From: Bacteroidota bacterium
GTDB lineage: Bacteria; Bacteroidota; Bacteroidia; Chitinophagales; Chitinophagaceae
Direction of reading: 5' to 3'
Assembly: GCA_023396345.1 (NCBI GenBank)
Contig: JAEWWO010000300.1
Location: 1-7,973 of the forward strand
DNA: 7,973 nucleotides
Below the pieces are notes generated by a model. It made no database searches. It was not told where the DNA came from and worked only from the letters and a program-made list of their open reading frames with translations. The translations under genes were made by a program, and so were the position numbers. Position 1 is the first letter of the stretch. Each line of letters begins with the position of its first letter. Below are positions 5,424 through 7,973 of this stretch, piece after piece.

Positions 5424-6470
5424 TTACGCTTTATTGGCCAATTGACCGCATGCTGCATCAATATCTTTTCCGCGACTTCTACGTAATCGTGCGTTTACTT
5501 TATGAGATTCCAGATACCGTAAAAAATCATCGGTTACTTTTTCATTGGGTTTTCTGAAATCTGCATTATCAATAGGATTGTATTCTATAAGATTCACCAA
5601 ATCCGCAGGCACTTGTCTGTAGAGTTTTACCAGCTCCTGTGCATCTTTTTCTGAATCATTGAATCCGCTGAAAAGAATATATTCAAACGTAATTTCGTTT
5701 TTGGTATGCTTATAAAAATAATTCAGAGCTTCTGCAAGACTGCGGATATTATTGCTTTCATTGATAGGCATAATCTCGTTACGTTTTTCATCGTTGGCAG
5801 CATGCAGCGATAAAGCAAGTTTGAAACGAACTTTATCATCACCCATTTTTTTAATGATCTTTGCCACACCTGCTGTTGAAACCGTTATACGACGCGGGCT
5901 CATGAACAATCCGTCTTCTGCTGAAATTCTCTCCACAGCTTTTATTACATTATTGTAATTCAATAAAGGCTCGCCCATGCCCATGAATACAATGTTTGAA
6001 AGTTTTTGTCCGTATTGAGTTTCGCTTTGTCTGTTCAGCAAAACAACCTGATCATATATTTCATCAAAATCCAAATTACGTTTGCGTTCCATATAACCCG
6101 TAGCACAAAACTTGCAGGTAAGACTACAGCCAATTTGTGAAGATACACAGGCTGTTTTTCTTTCGTCAGTTGGAATCAACACGCCTTCAACCAGGTGTCC
6201 GTCGTGCGTACGAAATCTGCTTTTGATAGTGCCGTCTTCACTATTTTGAACCAGATCTACAGACAATGCAGGTAAGGTAAAATTACTGCCCAGCATCTGA
6301 CGTAAATCTTTTGAAAGATTAGACATTTCGGCAAAACTCTGTGCACCTTTTTGCCACAACCATTCATACACCTGCTTTGCACGAAACTTTTTCTCTCCTT
6401 TTTCAAGAAAGAAATCTTCCAGTTGCTGTAAAGATAAATGACGAATGTTTTGGTATTTGCCGGTACTCAT
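5424..6470 (-). CDS. rlmN: RlmN, dual-specificity 23S rRNA (adenine2503-C2)/tRNA (adenine37-C2) methyltransferase
   Basis: This radical-SAM enzyme methylates C2 of A2503 in 23S rRNA and, in characterised members, A37 of certain tRNAs. The 348-residue length is normal for the family. The N-terminal domain (about 1-95) includes the FRAKQVYEWLWQKG segment (29-42). The radical-SAM cluster motif CSLTCKFC spans 115-122 (C115, C119, C122), and C108 in TACVSSQIG corresponds to the resolving cysteine C118 of E. coli. FMGMGEPLLN at 162-171 is the SAM-contacting motif. The C-terminal RGKDIDAACGQL carries C341, equivalent to the methyl-carrying C355. ITVSTAGV (195-202) and LALSLHA (218-224) complete the signature, so the enzyme should be active. 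It is RlmN rather than Cfr by its housekeeping context and overall form. It lies 45 bp after ubiE and 79 bp before the first possible rluB start, all on one strand. A -7-like box sits right before its ATG. Confidence 0.96.
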   Translation of the reverse strand: MSTGKYQNIRHLSLQQLEDFFLEKGEKKFRAKQVYEWLWQKGAQSFAEMSNLSKDLRQMLGSNFTLPALSVDLVQNSEDGTIKSRFRTHDGHLVEGVLIPTDERKTACVSSQIGCSLTCKFCATGYMERKRNLDFDEIYDQVVLLNRQSETQYGQKLSNIVFMGMGEPLLNYNNVIKAVERISAEDGLFMSPRRITVSTAGVAKIIKKMGDDKVRFKLALSLHAANDEKRNEIMPINESNNIRSLAEALNYFYKHTKNEITFEYILFSGFNDSEKDAQELVKLYRQVPADLVNLIEYNPIDNADFRKPNEKVTDDFLRYLESHKVNARLRRSRGKDIDAACGQLANKA

Positions 6471-6474
6471 TTGG

Positions 6475-6482
6475 CAAAGATA
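6475..6482 (-). promoter_or_regulatory. Promoter-like -7 box immediately before rlmN
   Basis: On the minus strand TATCTTTG matches the Bacteroidota TANNTTTG -7 element exactly and ends four bases before the rlmN ATG. If used, transcription would begin at or within a few bases of the ATG, giving a leaderless or near-leaderless message and separate expression of rlmN from ubiE. The nearest TTG upstream (6496-6494) is only 11 bp away, too close for a standard -33 element, so the box may be fortuitous. Confidence 0.4.
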
Positions 6483-6515
6483 AATAAATAAGTCAAGACA
6501 CTGATTTTAAACATC

Positions 6516-7259
6516 TCACTTATTCCCTTCATAAATACAGCAGATGCCTAATGTAAGCGGCTCGTAAGAGGTTTGTGCGAATCCGACTCCGTCCATTACA
6601 CTGGTAAAATCTTTTCTCTCAGGAAATACCATAATGGAATTGTTGAGATACTGATAAGCTTTTTTGTTTTTAGATACTACCTGACCTACGTTAGGTGTTA
6701 CCACTTTCATGTACAATTTATACAGTTGCCTGAAAATAGGATTTTTGGGTCTGGAAAATTCAAGTACAATCAGTTTACCTCCCGGGCGCAATACGCGATA
6801 CATTTCTGCTATTCCTTTTTCCAGATTCTGAAAATTACGCACACCAAATGAAACGGTAATTCCGTCAAAACTATTATCAGCAAAAGGTAAATCTTCGCTA
6901 TCACCTTGTTGCAGTAATATATAATTTGACAGATTTTCTTTTGCAATTTTTTCCTTACCTATTTCCAGCATACCTTTTGAAATATCTATTCCCGTGATTT
7001 TTTCGGGCTTTAGCATTTTATAGGTCATGATGGCAAAATCTCCCGTTCCGGTTGCCACGTCAAGTATAGTTTTCGGCTGAATAGTATGTAAACGTTTAAT
7101 AGCTTTTTTTCTCCATCCCTGATCAATTCCCAAGCTTAAAATACGATTAAGAAAATCATATTTACCCGAAATATCATCAAAAATATCAGCTACCTGCTGC
7201 TTTTTTTCTTTATCGCTGTCCTGAAAAGGTTTTACTGTATCGTGCGCAAATTTTGACAT
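6516..7259 (-). CDS. ubiE: UbiE/MenG demethylmenaquinone C-methyltransferase
   Basis: This class I SAM-dependent methyltransferase performs the final C-methylation of demethylmenaquinone to menaquinone. In organisms making ubiquinone the same family also acts there, but Bacteroidota normally use menaquinone, so menG describes the likely role. The protein has 247 residues, a normal length. It shows the family-specific opening FDDISGKYDFLNRILSLGID (27-46); SAM motif I LDVATGTGDFA at 66-76; the acidic post-motif GIDISKGML (90-98); the GDSEDLPFADNSFDGI segment (119-134); the SFGVRNF signature at 137-143; and VLRPGGKLIVLEFSRP at 156-171. No key element is missing. It is the first gene of the minus-strand group leading to rlmN and two pseudouridine synthases, and is divergent from moxR across 175 bp. 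A one-mismatch -7 box (TAACTTCG, 7271-7264) ends four bases before its ATG. Confidence 0.95.
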   Translation of the reverse strand: MSKFAHDTVKPFQDSDKEKKQQVADIFDDISGKYDFLNRILSLGIDQGWRKKAIKRLHTIQPKTILDVATGTGDFAIMTYKMLKPEKITGIDISKGMLEIGKEKIAKENLSNYILLQQGDSEDLPFADNSFDGITVSFGVRNFQNLEKGIAEMYRVLRPGGKLIVLEFSRPKNPIFRQLYKLYMKVVTPNVGQVVSKNKKAYQYLNNSIMVFPERKDFTSVMDGVGFAQTSYEPLTLGICCIYEGNK

Positions 7260-7434
7260 GGCGCGAAGTTAAATAATAATAGCTGTTGTTTAAAATTTCT
7301 TTATTAATCTGTGACATAAAAAAGTGCATGATATTTGCTTACTCATATTGCTAAAATTCATATTTTTTATATTTTATTAACGAACCTATTCGTATTTTCA
7401 CCGTTTATAAAAAACAAAAACTCTAAAAGACTTT

Positions 7435-7973
7435 ATGCAAAGCGCAGAAGAAATTGTAAGAATAAATGAACAGGTAGCTCAAAAAGCTGATTTCATAAAA
7501 AGAATAAAGGCAGAAGTAGCCGAAAAAATTATTGGTCAATCGTATATGATTGACCGTTTGCTTATCGGCTTACTGAGCAACGGACACGTATTGCTGGAAG
7601 GTGTACCCGGTCTGGCGAAAACACTTACCATTAAATCCTTATCGGAAGTAATCAATGCTAAATTCAGCAGAATACAGTTCACGCCAGATTTATTACCTGC
7701 CGACGTAATTGGTACTATGATTTATCATCAACAGACCAATGAATTTAAGGTACGTAAAGGACCCATTTTTGCTAACTTTATTCTTGCAGATGAGATTAAC
7801 CGTGCGCCGGCAAAAGTTCAGTCAGCCCTGCTGGAAGCCATGCAGGAAAAACAGGTAACCATCAGCGAAACCTCTTATAAACTGGACGATCCTTTCCTGG
7901 TAATGGCAACACAAAATCCGCTTGAGCAGGAAGGAACTTATCCCCTGCCCGAAGCCCAATTAGACAGGTTTAT
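7435..7973 (+). CDS. MoxR-type AAA+ ATPase (C-terminus cut by window edge)
   Basis: Translation from the ATG at 7435 gives 179 codons open to the right edge, a little over half of a typical protein of about 320-330 residues. Seen in order: an N-terminal alpha-helical stretch; [20 protein letters not shown] (32-51); the Walker A motif GVPGLAKT at 56-63 (K62); the MoxR signature [15 protein letters not shown] at 79-93; [18 protein letters not shown] at 108-125, containing Walker B (D119, E120); [12 protein letters not shown]; the sensor 1 region ATQNP at 158-162; and [14 protein letters not shown] at 166-179, with the expected arginine finger R178. MoxR proteins are chaperone-like ATPases that usually work with von Willebrand A-domain partners. 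In Bacteroidota the gene commonly begins a Bat (DUF58, BatA, BatB) operon, so such genes are likely just outside the window. The upstream 175 bp contain a small ACGAA-CCTA-TTCGT inverted repeat (7380-7393) of unknown meaning. Confidence 0.95.
   Translation, partial: MQSAEEIVRINEQVAQKADFIKRIKAEVAEKIIGQSYMIDRLLIGLLSNGHVLLEGVPGLAKTLTIKSLSEVINAKFSRIQFTPDLLPADVIGTMIYHQQTNEFKVRKGPIFANFILADEINRAPAKVQSALLEAMQEKQVTISETSYKLDDPFLVMATQNPLEQEGTYPLPEAQLDRF

Noticed and set aside
5424..6470. The possibility that the rlmN-like gene is a Cfr antibiotic-resistance methyltransferase.
   Set aside because: It sits in a housekeeping context with no mobile elements, has typical RlmN motifs and length, and shares base composition with its neighbours.

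Overview
The window looks like a chromosomal segment from a member of the Bacteroidota, plausibly near Chitinophagaceae. The DNA is AT-rich, and start codons lack Shine-Dalgarno sequences and follow short A/T-rich leaders. Promoter-like TANNTTTG boxes, the -7 element typical of this phylum, lie upstream of two genes. The protein repertoire also fits: a signal-peptide-bearing TonB-dependent receptor, a short Crp/Fnr regulator, a menaquinone-type UbiE/MenG and MoxR. The taxonomic placement is inferred from protein style and was not tested by a search.

Layout. Positions 1-1493 (minus strand) hold the N-terminal three quarters or so of a BtuB-like TonB-dependent outer-membrane receptor, cut by the left edge. 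A 387-bp divergent intergenic region follows and carries three short perfect hairpins in a row, which look like a dispersed palindromic repeat. On the plus strand, 1881-3389 holds a Crp/Fnr-type regulator and two small four-helix membrane proteins: a DUF1772-like protein and an uncharacterised protein with a GHAHAG motif. A good promoter box separates the regulator from the membrane pair.

The second membrane gene runs tail to tail, with a 7-bp overlap, into a minus-strand group that reads from right to left: ubiE/menG (6516-7259), rlmN (5424-6470), an RluB/RsuA-type pseudouridine synthase with a long charged N-terminal extension (4100-5344) and a compact RluA-type pseudouridine synthase (3383-4084). 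Three of these four modify RNA; rlmN and rluB point to the 23S rRNA. The fourth completes menaquinone synthesis. Divergent from ubiE, a MoxR-type AAA+ ATPase starts at 7435 and is cut by the right edge.

Most of the window is ordinary housekeeping sequence. The parts that merit a second look are the hairpin repeat cluster, the regulator plus small membrane protein cassette, the extended RluB N-terminus with its ambiguous start, and the near-leaderless promoter arrangement at rlmN. I see no tRNA, rRNA, CRISPR array, transposase or prophage gene, and no clearly undescribed system.
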